From Paenibacillus xylanexedens (lineage in GTDB: Bacteria > Bacillota > Bacilli > Paenibacillales > Paenibacillaceae), in assembly GCF_007676705.1 (NCBI RefSeq), contig NZ_VEBF01000001.1:1488001-1552000 (forward strand): a DNA stretch of 64,000 bases, in the 5' to 3' direction. The position numbers and the translations under genes are program-made. The notes below the pieces were generated by a model. The model was given only the letters and a program-made list of their open reading frames with translations. It made no database searches and was not told the DNA's origin. How positions within the stretch are numbered: the stretch's first letter is position 1; every line of letters starts with the position of its first letter. Positions 53,250-62,958 of the stretch are shown here, piece by piece.

Positions 53250-54338
53250 ATGAATCAAAACCCTTTATCTCGTCTTGAAGCCGGTCTGTCCGGGCAAGGA
53301 TTGGACGCCATGCTCATTACAGATCCGAAACATATCTACTATTTGACTGGATTTGCAAGCAATCCGCATGAACGTTTCCTTGGTCTGGTTCTGGCACGCG
53401 GAGAAGAACCTTTGTTAATCGTTCCTGCACTCGATGCTGAAGCTGCCGCTGCCGCTTCCTCGGTATCCAACATTGCCACTCATACGGATACGGATAATCC
53501 ATACGCTTTGTTCGAACGTTATCAAGGGCGCTTGGGCCGAGTAGGTCTCGAAAAAGAGTACGTGACGGTCGCACGTTATGAGCAACTGACCGCCGCACTG
53601 GGTGCTGCCAGCTTTGAAGATGTTGGCCCACTGCTTCGCACATTACGTGTGAAAAAAACACCCGATGAGGTAGCCCGCATTCGCCACGCCATTCATCTAA
53701 TTGAAGAAACATTGCGTCAAGGCCTCTCTCACGTTCGTACAGGCGTAACCGAGATCGAGCTTGTTGCCGAGATGGAGTATCAGATGAAGAAACTGGGCGC
53801 TGATGGCCCATCCTTTGACACCATGGTGCTCACGGGACCCAAAACAGGTCTGCCGCATGGTACACCAGGTGAACGAAAACTGCAACATGGTGACCTGTTG
53901 ATGTTCGACATGGGTGTCTATGCTGGCGGATATGCCTCGGATATCACGCGTACATTCGCTTTCGGTGACATCTCACCTGAACTCAAAACCATCTATAACA
54001 CCGTGCTCGCAGCGAACGAAGCTGCCATCCAAGTGGTGAAACCAGGCATTACCTGCGCGGAAGTGGATCGTGCAGCACGTCAGGTGACGGAAGTAGCGGG
54101 ATACGGCGAACGCTTCATGCACAGAGTAGGCCATGGCTTGGGTATCGACGTACATGAGTATCCTTCTCTCCATGGAGAAAATATGGACATCCTGAATGAA
54201 GGTACCGTGTTCACAATTGAACCGGGCATATATACCGCAGCAGGCGGCGTCCGTATTGAGGATGATGTCATCGTGACCGAGACGGGTGTAGAAGTTCTGA
54301 CGACATATCCCAAAGAACTGCAAATCCTTACCGACTAA
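53250..54338 (+). CDS. M24 family Xaa-Pro dipeptidase
   Basis: This is a 362-residue metallopeptidase. The N-terminal creatinase-like domain (LDAMLITDPKHIYYLTGF) is followed by the pita-bread catalytic domain. Metal ligands are visible in LMFDMGVYAGGYASDITRTF, HRVGHGLGIDVHE, FTIEPGIY and VRIEDDVIVTE. It cleaves dipeptides or N-terminal residues before proline. The start is probably ATG 53250; an ATG at 53226 is too close to its purine-rich stretch. Confidence 0.9.
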   Translation: MNQNPLSRLEAGLSGQGLDAMLITDPKHIYYLTGFASNPHERFLGLVLARGEEPLLIVPALDAEAAAAASSVSNIATHTDTDNPYALFERYQGRLGRVGLEKEYVTVARYEQLTAALGAASFEDVGPLLRTLRVKKTPDEVARIRHAIHLIEETLRQGLSHVRTGVTEIELVAEMEYQMKKLGADGPSFDTMVLTGPKTGLPHGTPGERKLQHGDLLMFDMGVYAGGYASDITRTFAFGDISPELKTIYNTVLAANEAAIQVVKPGITCAEVDRAARQVTEVAGYGERFMHRVGHGLGIDVHEYPSLHGENMDILNEGTVFTIEPGIYTAAGGVRIEDDVIVTETGVEVLTTYPKELQILTD

Positions 54339-54516
54339 TGCAATTGGATCTATGTCAAAAACAGCCCAGATACATTAATGCTCAGCCGATATTTATGCAT
54401 CATGAACTAAACTGCACGAAACTGTGCTGAACTGTATCTTCTAAATAATATACTCCTTTCGCGTACGCCTCAGGCCTGTATACAGAAAAAGTAGCAAGTA
54501 CACACGCGAACGCAAA

Positions 54517-54554
54517 AATCCCGCAAATCCATGAATATCATGGGTTGCGGGATT
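54517..54554. terminator. Bidirectional terminator
   Basis: AATCCCGCAA (54517-54526) pairs with TTGCGGGATT (54545-54554), with an inner CCATGA/TCATGG stem. It lies between convergent genes. Confidence 0.85.
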
Positions 54555-54630
54555 GTAATTAATACGAAGCATATCCTAGATTACTCCGTCTGCATTCTAC
54601 GTAATCTTATTCCTGCTCACTCATTTACCA

Positions 54631-54984
54631 TTAACCAAACTCATGCGTGATATCCTGCCAAGACTCCAGCTGTGGCAGCTGTTGCTTCCCCCAGTAATCC
54701 AAAAACCATTGAATAATCCCAGTCGTATCTGTTGTGCTGCAGCTGTAATGCCGGAAACCGTCCTCGCCTTCCTGCAAACGAATCTCCGCCACCATTTGCC
54801 CTAGTTCCTCAAGCGCAGCAGCCTGCATATACATACTTCCCTCCACCAGCTCCGAAGGTTTAAGTACTACGTATTCATGCAATTCCAGATTGGAGATCAA
54901 CTCCACCAATAACGAGGCATTAATGCTATCATCCTCGTAGGTTGTGCCATTGCTTTCCAGTGTATAACGCAGTGTAGAGTACAT
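54631..54984 (-). CDS. Unrecognised small acidic protein
   Basis: This is a 117-residue acidic protein without membrane segments. It has an N-terminal beta part (MYSTLRYTLESNGTTYEDDS), a middle LHEYVVLKPSELVEGSMYMQ, and a C-terminal WFLDYWGKQQLPQLESW. I do not recognise the family. The start at 54984 follows AAGGGG; an ATG nine codons earlier lacks a site. Confidence 0.6.
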   Translation of the reverse strand: MYSTLRYTLESNGTTYEDDSINASLLVELISNLELHEYVVLKPSELVEGSMYMQAAALEELGQMVAEIRLQEGEDGFRHYSCSTTDTTGIIQWFLDYWGKQQLPQLESWQDITHEFG

Positions 54985-55189
54985 GTGCGATTCCCCTTTG
55001 TATGAAATCATTGTTGCTGATGATACACGCTCATAACGACAGATCGTTTATATTATAACTTTTTCATAAAAATGTAAAAAGGATTTTTCTTGTTTCGGGT
55101 CTTTTTTCTATGAAAAAACCCCCTTGCAGAGTCCGAATTACAATTGACTGCGCAAAGGGTGATTTTAAGTGATACTCTTTGAATATTGT

Positions 55190-55873
55190 CTAAGCCTCAT
55201 CCTTAAACTTAAAGCTACGTGCAGCATACAGAAACGGTGTTCCAACCGCAGTCAATACGAATTTGATGACGTAAGTGGTCAGGAAGATTTCCAGCCAGAT
55301 GTCCCAAGGGTAGATGAACGCAAACGCGATCGTGCAGAACACCAGTGTATCTACAAAGGAGCTGATGATCGAACTACCATTCGTGCGTATCCATAACTGA
55401 TTGCGTCCGGGAGCTACCTTGCGCAGCCAGCTGAACAGTCGCACATCCAGGAACTGACTGATGAAATAAGCAGTCAGACTTCCGAGTGCCAGACGTGGCA
55501 GCAACCCGAACAACGTTTTCATCGAATCTTGTGCAAAGTCCGTCGGTGCCGGTTCAAAGAACAACACCATCTGCATCAGAACCGTTGTCATGATCAACGT
55601 GAAGAATCCGAACCATACGGCCTTCCGCGCTTCACCCGATCCATACTTCTCATTGAGAAGGTCACTGGTCAGATACATGCTGACATACATCGTGTTGCCT
55701 AACGTCAGCACGATTCCCATGATATCTATCGTTTTGGTCACCTGAATGTTGGCTATAACCGTAGCCACACCAATCCAGGCATAGAGACCTTTTTTACCGA
55801 ACAAGCGGTAACACAACAGGAAAAATCCATAAGTTACGAGAACAAAAACTGCTCCCCACCCTAAGTTAAACAT
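55190..55873 (-). CDS. yhhQ: Queuosine precursor transporter (YhhQ, VUT family)
   Basis: This is a 227-residue membrane protein with six to seven helices. Family features: LYAWIGVATVIANIQVTKTI, GNTMYVSMYLTSDLLNEKYG and SSIISSFVDTLVFCTIAF. It imports queuosine precursors such as preQ0, preQ1 or queuine. The ATG at 55873 (MFNLGWG) matches the family start; a GTG at 55885 is two bases from the purine-rich site. The preQ1 riboswitch-like element directly upstream supports both the identity and the regulation. Confidence 0.9.
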   Translation of the reverse strand: MFNLGWGAVFVLVTYGFFLLCYRLFGKKGLYAWIGVATVIANIQVTKTIDIMGIVLTLGNTMYVSMYLTSDLLNEKYGSGEARKAVWFGFFTLIMTTVLMQMVLFFEPAPTDFAQDSMKTLFGLLPRLALGSLTAYFISQFLDVRLFSWLRKVAPGRNQLWIRTNGSSIISSFVDTLVFCTIAFAFIYPWDIWLEIFLTTYVIKFVLTAVGTPFLYAARSFKFKDEA

Positions 55874-55887
55874 AAATACATACACTG

Positions 55888-55927
55888 CCTTCCTAGTTTT
55901 GATTACGCGGGATGGTTACGAACCGCG
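55888..55927 (-). ncRNA. preQ1-I riboswitch overlapping the ribosome binding site
   Basis: Read on the minus strand, the stem CGCGG/CCGCG encloses the loop TTCGTAACCATC, and is followed by TAATCAAAACTAGGAAGG. The order (G-rich stem, UUCG-type loop, A-rich strand ending in the Shine-Dalgarno AGGAAGG) follows the compact preQ1-I pseudoknot, closest to the short translational type of Thermoanaerobacter. Ligand binding would hide the ribosome binding site of yhhQ. Confidence 0.8.
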
Positions 55928-56145
55928 GTTTGGCTCAGGGCCAAAACATGAATACTCTATCACATTTCTCGTCCCATGAACAGAACTAAATAACTCCAAG
56001 TCTGCCTGAGTGACTACGCTCCCACCTATATTCCTCCCGTGTCCTCTCGACCATACGACTGTTTTTGTACTTCCTTGTCTTGCACCGTGTATCGAAAAAG
56101 GAGACTGCTTCACCAGCGTACACAGTATAGTTTGATTGCCGCAGA
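55928..56145. other. Non-coding interval upstream of the preQ1 element
   Basis: This is a 218-base stretch between the riboswitch and the tcyP terminator. It should contain the yhhQ promoter; a GGCTCAGGGCC stem is visible at 55932-55942. No gene is supported. Confidence 0.4.
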
Positions 56146-56182
56146 AAAACCGCCCTCCGGATTCCTCCGAAGGACGGCTTTT
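56146..56182 (-). terminator. Terminator of tcyP
   Basis: On the minus strand, AAAAGCCGTCCTTCGG pairs with CCGGAGGGCGGTTTTTC across a short loop, ending in a T-run. Confidence 0.75.
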
Positions 56183-56244
56183 CTCACTTGGCTAATAGAC
56201 GGCTCTAGCTATCTTAATATGAGCCTCTGCCTATCCATTCTGTA

Positions 56245-57642
56245 TTACGCCTGAACGGCTGAATCCAGTTCACGGCTCTGATCATTGAATGTGTCTTGAT
56301 CGTTTTCTTTCAAAATTTTGCTGGTTACAAGTCCAGAAGTCATGGACCCGTTCACGTTCAATGCTGTACGACCCATGTCAATCAGCGGTTCAACGGAGAT
56401 CAGCAATCCTGCCAAAGCTACAGGCAGGTTCATGGTGGACAATACGATCAGGGAAGCGAAGGTTGCCCCGCCGCCGACTCCGGCTACGCCGAATGAACTG
56501 ATCATGACTACGAGGATCAATGTCACAATGAAGTCCCAGCTCAGCGGATCGATGCCGACCGTTGGAGCAATCATAACCGCCAGCATGGCCGGATAGATCC
56601 CGGCGCAGCCGTTTTGCCCAATGGTAGCCCCAAAGCTAGCAGACAGATTCGCAATTCCATCCGATACACCCAGCTTCTTCGTCTGTGTCTCCACGTTCAA
56701 TGGAATAGCTGCCGCACTTGAACGGGACGTAAAGGCAAATACCAGTGTTGGCAGAACCTTTTTCAGATACGTAATCGGGTTGAAGCCAGAGAGCGAGATG
56801 ATAATCAAGTGAATGATGAACATGACGAGCAACGCCACGTAGGATGCGACAACGAATTTGATTAACTTCAGAATCTCATCCGGATTTGTGGTCGCTGTTA
56901 CCTTCGTAATCAGGGCCAAAATACCGTATGGTGTCAATCGAAGCACTAAAGTTACAATCCGCATAACCACCGCATATACCGCATTAACCATGCCTCGGAA
57001 CGTTTCCGCCTGCTGTGGTTTTTTGCGATCCAGTCCCAGTACAGCTACACCGATGAACGCGGAGAAGATAACAACCGCCAATGTGGAAGTACGACGTTCT
57101 CCTGTCATGTCTGCAAATGGATTCGAAGGAATGAATTCCAGCACCTGCTGTGGGATCGTCTGATCCTGCACATCAACAAGACGTTCCTCCATGCGCTGTC
57201 CTTGCTCTAGCTCCCGATCTCCACCTTCAATTTCAATAGAAGTCAGGTTGAAGCTGAGGCTCGTTACAATGCTGACCCCTGCCGCAATCGCCGTTGTAAT
57301 CAACAGGATCGCAATAATGGAGACACTCATTTTACCGAGGTTTTGCTTGCCTTTCAGATTCATAATAGCCGAGATGATCGACACCATAATCAATGGAATC
57401 ACGACCATTTGTAACAAACGAACATATCCTGAACCGACCAGATTAAACCAATCGACCGACTTCGTGATGACATCCGAATCGGATGTGTAGATCAATTGAA
57501 GAATTACACCGTACACAACCCCCATACCCAGACCCGCAAATACGCGTTTCGTAAAGGAAATGTGTTTCTTCTGCATCCAGTAGAGCACACCCAGCAACGC
57601 GAGTATGACCACTACATTCAAAATGACTAGAAAAGTATTCAT
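56245..57642 (-). CDS. tcyP: Sodium-cystine symporter TcyP (DAACS family)
   Basis: This is a 465-residue dicarboxylate/amino acid:cation symporter close to Bacillus TcyP. About eight helices and two re-entrant loops; FAFTSRSSAAAIPLNVETQT and FGATIGQNGCAGIYPAMLAV mark the substrate region, and GVAGVGGGATFASLIVLSTM the second loop. An acidic, charged insert (EIEGGDRELEQGQRMEERL) lies outside the membrane. GAGGAGG precedes the ATG. It imports L-cystine; no CymR or S-box motif was recognised upstream. Confidence 0.85.
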   Translation of the reverse strand: MNTFLVILNVVVILALLGVLYWMQKKHISFTKRVFAGLGMGVVYGVILQLIYTSDSDVITKSVDWFNLVGSGYVRLLQMVVIPLIMVSIISAIMNLKGKQNLGKMSVSIIAILLITTAIAAGVSIVTSLSFNLTSIEIEGGDRELEQGQRMEERLVDVQDQTIPQQVLEFIPSNPFADMTGERRTSTLAVVIFSAFIGVAVLGLDRKKPQQAETFRGMVNAVYAVVMRIVTLVLRLTPYGILALITKVTATTNPDEILKLIKFVVASYVALLVMFIIHLIIISLSGFNPITYLKKVLPTLVFAFTSRSSAAAIPLNVETQTKKLGVSDGIANLSASFGATIGQNGCAGIYPAMLAVMIAPTVGIDPLSWDFIVTLILVVMISSFGVAGVGGGATFASLIVLSTMNLPVALAGLLISVEPLIDMGRTALNVNGSMTSGLVTSKILKENDQDTFNDQSRELDSAVQA

Positions 57643-57984
57643 TACTTTAAATCCTCCTCATATGTGTGCATAACCGGAATTTATCCGGCTTTCTCTTCTT
57701 CGCTCAAAGCGATATTTTACAATATATCATATAACAAACTATTCTGGTAGGTATTAATTGATATTATGTAATATGCATGTAACAGATTCATCTATTTCTG
57801 AAAAAAATACACCAGATCGTGAAAATTGTTCTATTCAACCCCCGGTTAATTTTGTAATATAGGTATATCCGCTTATTCCCAAGTTTTCTCAACGTTTAAT
57901 TTAGGTCTTTCTTCATTGGTAGATAGGTCTAATGATTACGGAAAAGCGATAATGTTAATGAACATGACGTGAAAGGATGATCAT
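57643..57984. other. Divergent intergenic region tcyP/chemoreceptor
   Basis: This is a 342-base AT-rich gap that must hold both promoters. A small CCGGA/TCCGG stem is at about 57671-57686. The sequence CTAATGATTACGGAAAAGCGATAAT near 57928-57952, quoted here only in part as GCGATAAT, recalls a SigD -10 box but the spacing to a TAA -35 box is short. Confidence 0.35.
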
Positions 57985-59685
57985 ATGTTTCGTAATCGCA
58001 CCGTTGCCGGTAAAATCAGAGGCACTTTGTTCCTCGTCTTGCTGGTTGCTTCCCTGTTGTTCAGTATCAGTTTTTACGCCGTATCGATGAATATTATTCA
58101 AAGTTACGTGCTCCCACAGTTCGATAAAGTCCTAAACACGTCCATTCAGGATATATACAAGAATACCTCAGCTTCCAAAATTCTACAGGTGCAGAGCGGC
58201 GGAGCCGGTTCTGAAGGTGCTGCCATGACCGTGGAATCGTATCTGGCCGATAAAGCAAAAGAACATAATTTGGATGCAGCTTACATTGTTGCTATTCAAG
58301 ATGGCTCAGCCAAAGTGGTTGTTGCCAACTCTTCCTCAGGCATGAAAGCCCAGGATGAGATTAGTGTAGAACCAGCAATGAATGCAGCTATTGAGAACAA
58401 AGAAATGGTAATCAGCGAGGTCTACTCCGATTCCTTTGGTGTACATAAAGCAGCCTTTATCCCCATTGCAGGAAGTAACATGATTATGGCTGTGAGCATG
58501 GATGCCCAGTTCATTCAAGACAAGATTACTCAAATTTTCTGGTTGTGTCTTGGGATTACTGCATTAGTGTTCGTGCTCGGCTGGCTTATCTCCACTAGTA
58601 TGATCAAAAGAGTTACCAAACCGATCATCAAGCTCGTCCAACATAGCAAACAAATATCCCAAGGTGATCTGACCGCTGAACTAGAGATCAAAGGTAAAGA
58701 TGAAATTGCCCAACTTGCCGCAAGCTTCCAGACGATGACGCATAACTTGAAAGAAATGATTAGCCGTGCCTTGTCCACGTCCAATGAAGTTGTATCAGGC
58801 TCCAATGACCTGCTTCAGCGAGTTGAATCGATGTCCGGTATGGTTCGAAACTCCAGCCGCTCCGCAGAAGATGCAGAAAAAGGTAGCATCAGCATTGCGT
58901 CTAGCGCATCCGAGAACGCCAGAGCTATGGAAGAAATTACGCAAGGTATCATGCATATTGCTTCTTCTTCCGCTGAAGTGTCTGAGCAGATTGGTGAAGC
59001 AGCCAACGAGGCAGTTAACGGTAATCGACTGGCTCAGAATGCCATTGAGCAGATGGAGCGTGTAGGCCAGACAGCAAGCGAATCGTTGCGTTATGTGGAA
59101 ACCATGAATGAACGTTCGGTAGCTATCGGTACCATTGTTACTTCCATTTTTGAAATCACCAAACAGATTAACATGCTGTCACTCAACGCCTCCATTGAAG
59201 CAGCACGTGCCGGAGAGCATGGCCGCGGATTCGCTGTTGTTGCCGGAGAAGTTCGCAAACTTGCCGAGCAATCCAAGACAGCCACTGAGGAAATTTCGGA
59301 TTATCTGGGTACCATTCGTGAAGACGCTGAACGTTCGGTTGACGCCATGAACCGCGTAACCCAGGAGATTGGTTCAGGCACCACTGTTGTTCAACAGGCA
59401 GGTTCAGCGTTCCAACAACTGAATGAATTGATCCAAAACGTCAATCTGACGATCCAGACCGTCTCTGCTTCTACACAACAAGTATCCGCTGGTGCAGAAG
59501 AAGTGAGTGCATCCGTTGAAGAAACGGCTCAGATTACGTCTAAATCCCGTGAGAGCATGCTACAGATTGCTTCAACAGCAGATCTTCAGCTCAGCGAGAT
59601 GGATTCACATTCGAATACGGTTCGTCATCTGCATGAGCAAGCGGTAGAACTGCAATCCGCCATGAAGAATTTCAAAATAAACTAA
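57985..59685 (+). CDS. Methyl-accepting chemotaxis protein
   Basis: This is a 566-residue transmembrane chemoreceptor. The first helix is at residues 14-36, and a single Cache-like extracytoplasmic domain occupies about 37-183. The second helix is about 186-206, followed by HAMP ([20 protein letters not shown]) and a long signalling coiled coil with the hairpin tip [20 protein letters not shown]. It would signal through CheA/CheW. The ligand is unknown. AAAGGATG precedes the ATG. No che genes are in the window. Confidence 0.9.
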   Translation: MFRNRTVAGKIRGTLFLVLLVASLLFSISFYAVSMNIIQSYVLPQFDKVLNTSIQDIYKNTSASKILQVQSGGAGSEGAAMTVESYLADKAKEHNLDAAYIVAIQDGSAKVVVANSSSGMKAQDEISVEPAMNAAIENKEMVISEVYSDSFGVHKAAFIPIAGSNMIMAVSMDAQFIQDKITQIFWLCLGITALVFVLGWLISTSMIKRVTKPIIKLVQHSKQISQGDLTAELEIKGKDEIAQLAASFQTMTHNLKEMISRALSTSNEVVSGSNDLLQRVESMSGMVRNSSRSAEDAEKGSISIASSASENARAMEEITQGIMHIASSSAEVSEQIGEAANEAVNGNRLAQNAIEQMERVGQTASESLRYVETMNERSVAIGTIVTSIFEITKQINMLSLNASIEAARAGEHGRGFAVVAGEVRKLAEQSKTATEEISDYLGTIREDAERSVDAMNRVTQEIGSGTTVVQQAGSAFQQLNELIQNVNLTIQTVSASTQQVSAGAEEVSASVEETAQITSKSRESMLQIASTADLQLSEMDSHSNTVRHLHEQAVELQSAMKNFKIN

Positions 59686-59744
59686 CAGGTATACCATTAA
59701 CCCATCATTCCCTGATTCAAACCTCATTTAATCATAGGATATAC

Positions 59745-59805
59745 AATACCCCCATGCCGCTAACATTCCGTTTCTAGAGAACGGGTTGTCAGACATGGGG
59801 GTATT
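59745..59805. terminator. Bidirectional terminator
   Basis: AATACCCCCATG (59745-59756) pairs with CATGGGGGTATT (59794-59805); an inner CCGTT/AACGG stem extends it. It separates the chemoreceptor from the convergent cob operon. Confidence 0.85.
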
Positions 59806-59878
59806 CTTGTATAACATATGTGTCATAAGGATAATACATGCTATTTCATAATCATTGCCTGAGCTGTACTAATCCTGT

Positions 59879-61462
59879 TCACTCTGGTGCTTGAACACCC
59901 ATAATCTCATACACACGCTTCATATCCAATGACGAACGCAACGATTCAGCTACCCGATCGAACTCCATCTCCTTACGTTCATGCGCATTGTATGTCTCCT
60001 GAAGCGGAGGCATTCCTTTTCCTGCGCGTAAGGCATTCAGCCACGAACGTCGGAATGGATCACTTTCAAACAAACCATGCAGATAGGTCCCCCACACACT
60101 GCCATCCACTGTGCCCCAGCCTTCATGGAATGGTTCACCACCTGGATGGGAGATTTCAAATAGTGCGGTTACCCGTTCAGGCTCATGGCACTCCGTAACG
60201 CCCATATGAATCTCATATCCGTTAATGGGTAATGGAGATACCTCCACATCTGGTTCACCATACAGCCGAATCGGATTCTGAGGTTGCACTCGTCCGGAAG
60301 CCCTGACTGTCTGCTTGTTCTGTAGAAACGTTGTGGATAAAGGAAGCCAGCCCAGTCCCTTCGCTTCCTGGATCTGATTCGCCTCCACAGCAAACGGGTC
60401 CTTTAAATGTCGTCCAAGCATCTGGTATCCGCCACATATCCCAACGAGCTGAACGTTCTCACGTTCGGTCTGGCTGGCAATCGCTTGCTCCAGTCCTGAC
60501 TCACGCAGAAACGCCAGATCCCCTATCGTATCCTTCGTACCAGGTAGAAGAATGGCATCCGGACTACCCAATTCCTCTGGCGAGGTCACGTAACGCACAT
60601 TCACATCCGGTTCACGGGAAAGTGCGTCAAAGTCTGTAAAGTTGGAAATTCTCGGATATCGGATCACCGCCAGATCCAGATCTGTCTTGCCGGATTTCCC
60701 ATGACGCATGGAGTCCAGCACGACGGAATCCTCCGCTTCAATCTGAATATCTCTTATGTAAGGCAATACACCCAATACTGGAATGCCTGTCCGTTCTTCG
60801 AGCCAGTCGAGTCCCGGCTGCAACAGAGACAGATCGCCGCGAAACTTGTTGATGATAAAACCTTTCACTCGCTCGACCTCATGTGGTTCTAGCAACTCCA
60901 GTGTACCGACAATAGAAGCAAAAACGCCGCCCCGATCAATATCGGAGATCAGAATCACCGGTGCATCCGCCCAACCTGCCAGATTCATGTTCACGATATC
61001 CCGGTCCTTCAGATTAATCTCCGCAGGACTGCCTGCTCCTTCCATCAGTACCACATCGTATGTGTCCCGCAGCCGATTCAGCGCATCCATCACCGTCTGC
61101 TTCGCTTCAGGCAGGAACTTCTGCCGGTAATCTGATGCACTCATCTGGGCAAAAGGCACACCATGTACCACGATCTGCGAATGCATGTCCCGCACCGGCT
61201 TGATCAGAATCGGATTCATATCCGTCGTCGCTTCAATACCGCAGGCTTCAGCCTGAGCTCCTTGGGCCCGGCCAATCTCCTTGCCGTCTTCTGTTACGTA
61301 GGAATTCAGTGCCATGTTCTGTGACTTGAACGGGGCTGGCTTGAAGCCATCCTGCTTGAATATACGGCACAGCGCCGTTGTAATCACGCTTTTCCCCACA
61401 TCCGATGCCGTCCCTTGCAGCATGAGTACTGCCGCCGGTTGTTGTACAGGCGTATCTTCCAT
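59879..61462 (-). CDS. cobQ: Cobyric acid synthase
   Basis: This 527-residue glutamine amidotransferase (CobQ/CbiP) amidates four side chains of adenosylcobyrinic acid a,c-diamide. The N-terminal ATPase-like domain starts with MLQGTASDVGKSVITTALC. The C-terminal GATase1 domain has VQLVGICGGYQMLG with the catalytic Cys and WGTYLHGLFES with the His. It is the last gene of the minus-strand cob operon, 54 bases after cobS. Confidence 0.95.
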   Translation of the reverse strand: MEDTPVQQPAAVLMLQGTASDVGKSVITTALCRIFKQDGFKPAPFKSQNMALNSYVTEDGKEIGRAQGAQAEACGIEATTDMNPILIKPVRDMHSQIVVHGVPFAQMSASDYRQKFLPEAKQTVMDALNRLRDTYDVVLMEGAGSPAEINLKDRDIVNMNLAGWADAPVILISDIDRGGVFASIVGTLELLEPHEVERVKGFIINKFRGDLSLLQPGLDWLEERTGIPVLGVLPYIRDIQIEAEDSVVLDSMRHGKSGKTDLDLAVIRYPRISNFTDFDALSREPDVNVRYVTSPEELGSPDAILLPGTKDTIGDLAFLRESGLEQAIASQTERENVQLVGICGGYQMLGRHLKDPFAVEANQIQEAKGLGWLPLSTTFLQNKQTVRASGRVQPQNPIRLYGEPDVEVSPLPINGYEIHMGVTECHEPERVTALFEISHPGGEPFHEGWGTVDGSVWGTYLHGLFESDPFRRSWLNALRAGKGMPPLQETYNAHERKEMEFDRVAESLRSSLDMKRVYEIMGVQAPE

Positions 61463-61516
61463 GCACCATCACCTCAGTCTCCTGTTATGTCTCACCTTAC
61501 TCATTCCGTGCTTTAT

Positions 61517-62401
61517 TCACAGCCAAAAGAGTCCCTGAAGCACACTCAGCACCGTGAGCAAAGCCGCTTCCAGCAGCTCATTCATCGCTCCGTACGTGTC
61601 TCCTGTAAGTCCGCCCAGCCTTTCACTGATGCGTGCAGCCATGAATTTACCAATGATGTAACACGCAAAAGGTACAACAATGACAGCGGACACAGGATAC
61701 AACCACCATGGCAAAGTTCCCAGGCTACTCATCATGGCATCTGCGGTGCCTATATCCGGCCGAAATATCCATACAGCAGCAAACGTAATTACACCTGCAA
61801 GAAGGGTCAGCCCGACCGCAGAGCTGCGCGCACGCTGGACTTCCCTCCGCTCACCCAATCCTTTGAATAAGACGGCAAGTCCGTCATCTCCACGTGCATT
61901 CGGCCAGGCTGAGATGGCATACACCATGAACCAGCGACTCCAGATCATGGGCAGGATCAACAGCGCACCATACATCCAGTTACCACGTGCGATAAAATCT
62001 GCGATCAAGGCTGCTTTCATCATCAGCAGCAGGACGCAGGCGATCACGCCCATCGCTCCTACACGGCTGTCCTTCATGATTTCCAGCATCCGCTCACGGG
62101 TACGATAGCTGAGCAGTCCATCCGCCGTATCCATCCAGCCATCCAGATGAAGGCCTCCAGTGAGCCATACCCATAATGTTAAGGTTAATACGGCAGCGGG
62201 AAAGGCGGGAAGTACCGCACCCGTTAAGGCCCCTGCGAGCCAAACGCATAGTCCAATCGCTGCACCCACCAGTGGATAATACACGACACTTTCCCGCAGT
62301 AGCGGCGGGACGAAGTCAATCTGCGTTTTTACCGGAAATCGGGATAAAAATTGAAAAGCGGCCGCAGCCGCATGTTTACGTTGATGAGTGCGATCTGTCA
62401 T
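61517..62401 (-). CDS. cobS: Adenosylcobinamide-GDP ribazoletransferase
   Basis: This is a 294-residue integral membrane enzyme that joins alpha-ribazole to adenosylcobinamide-GDP in the last steps of cobalamin assembly. The motif LTGGLHLDGWMDTADGLLS carries the conserved metal-binding Asp residues, with RMLEIMKDSRVGAMGVIA after it. It has six or more helices. Its ATG overlaps the cobU stop (ATGA). Confidence 0.95.
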   Translation of the reverse strand: MTDRTHQRKHAAAAAFQFLSRFPVKTQIDFVPPLLRESVVYYPLVGAAIGLCVWLAGALTGAVLPAFPAAVLTLTLWVWLTGGLHLDGWMDTADGLLSYRTRERMLEIMKDSRVGAMGVIACVLLLMMKAALIADFIARGNWMYGALLILPMIWSRWFMVYAISAWPNARGDDGLAVLFKGLGERREVQRARSSAVGLTLLAGVITFAAVWIFRPDIGTADAMMSSLGTLPWWLYPVSAVIVVPFACYIIGKFMAARISERLGGLTGDTYGAMNELLEAALLTVLSVLQGLFWL

Positions 62402-62958
62402 AAACGATACTCCTTGCTTTTCAGCTCAATCGCAATGCCTACAGTCACCAGGAACACTTCACGGCATATGGCAGCGATTCGCTGATTCAATATGCCTGCC
62501 AGATCCCGATATTTTCTGCCAAGCGCATACTCCGGGACAATACCGTCGCCCACTTCATTCGTGACAAGCACGAGCAGCCCCGGATACGACCTGATTGCTT
62601 CTACCAGTGCATCCATGTGATCTTGCAAAACCTGCTCATCTTCGTGTTCATGTGCAAGCAAAACATTGGTCAACCAGAGCGTCAGACAATCGACCAGAAT
62701 CGTCGGTGCAGAAGTACCCGTATGGTCTCCTCCCATGCGTGTAATGAGTGCCGGTAATGCGAGTGGTTCCTCCAACGTGTGCCATAGATAACCTGATGCC
62801 TCGCGCTGATTCTGGTGCAGACTTATACGCTCGCGCATCTCATCATCATACGCCTGAGCCGTGGCCACATACCAAGCCTCCGAGGAACGCTGCATACAGA
62901 GACGCTCGGCAAATGAACTTTTACCACTACGCGCCCCACCCGTCACCAACACACTCAT
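62398..62958 (-). CDS. cobU: Adenosylcobinamide kinase/guanylyltransferase
   Basis: This is a 186-residue bifunctional enzyme that phosphorylates adenosylcobinamide and adds GMP. The P-loop is VTGGARSGKSSFAERL. YVATAQAYDDEMRERISLHQ carries the guanylylated His; VDCLTLWLTN and VTNEVGDGIVP complete the family set. It overlaps cobT upstream and cobS downstream by four bases each. Confidence 0.95.
   Translation of the reverse strand: MSVLVTGGARSGKSSFAERLCMQRSSEAWYVATAQAYDDEMRERISLHQNQREASGYLWHTLEEPLALPALITRMGGDHTGTSAPTILVDCLTLWLTNVLLAHEHEDEQVLQDHMDALVEAIRSYPGLLVLVTNEVGDGIVPEYALGRKYRDLAGILNQRIAAICREVFLVTVGIAIELKSKEYRL

Noticed and set aside
55104..55165. Second structured RNA downstream of yhhQ
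   Set aside because: The AACCCCCTTGC/GCGCAAAGGGTGATT pairing is loose and is best read as a weak terminator.
59806..59878. Cobalamin riboswitch near the cob genes
   Set aside because: This is the 3' end of the operon. Any such element would lie upstream of cobT, outside the window; no B12-box was seen here.
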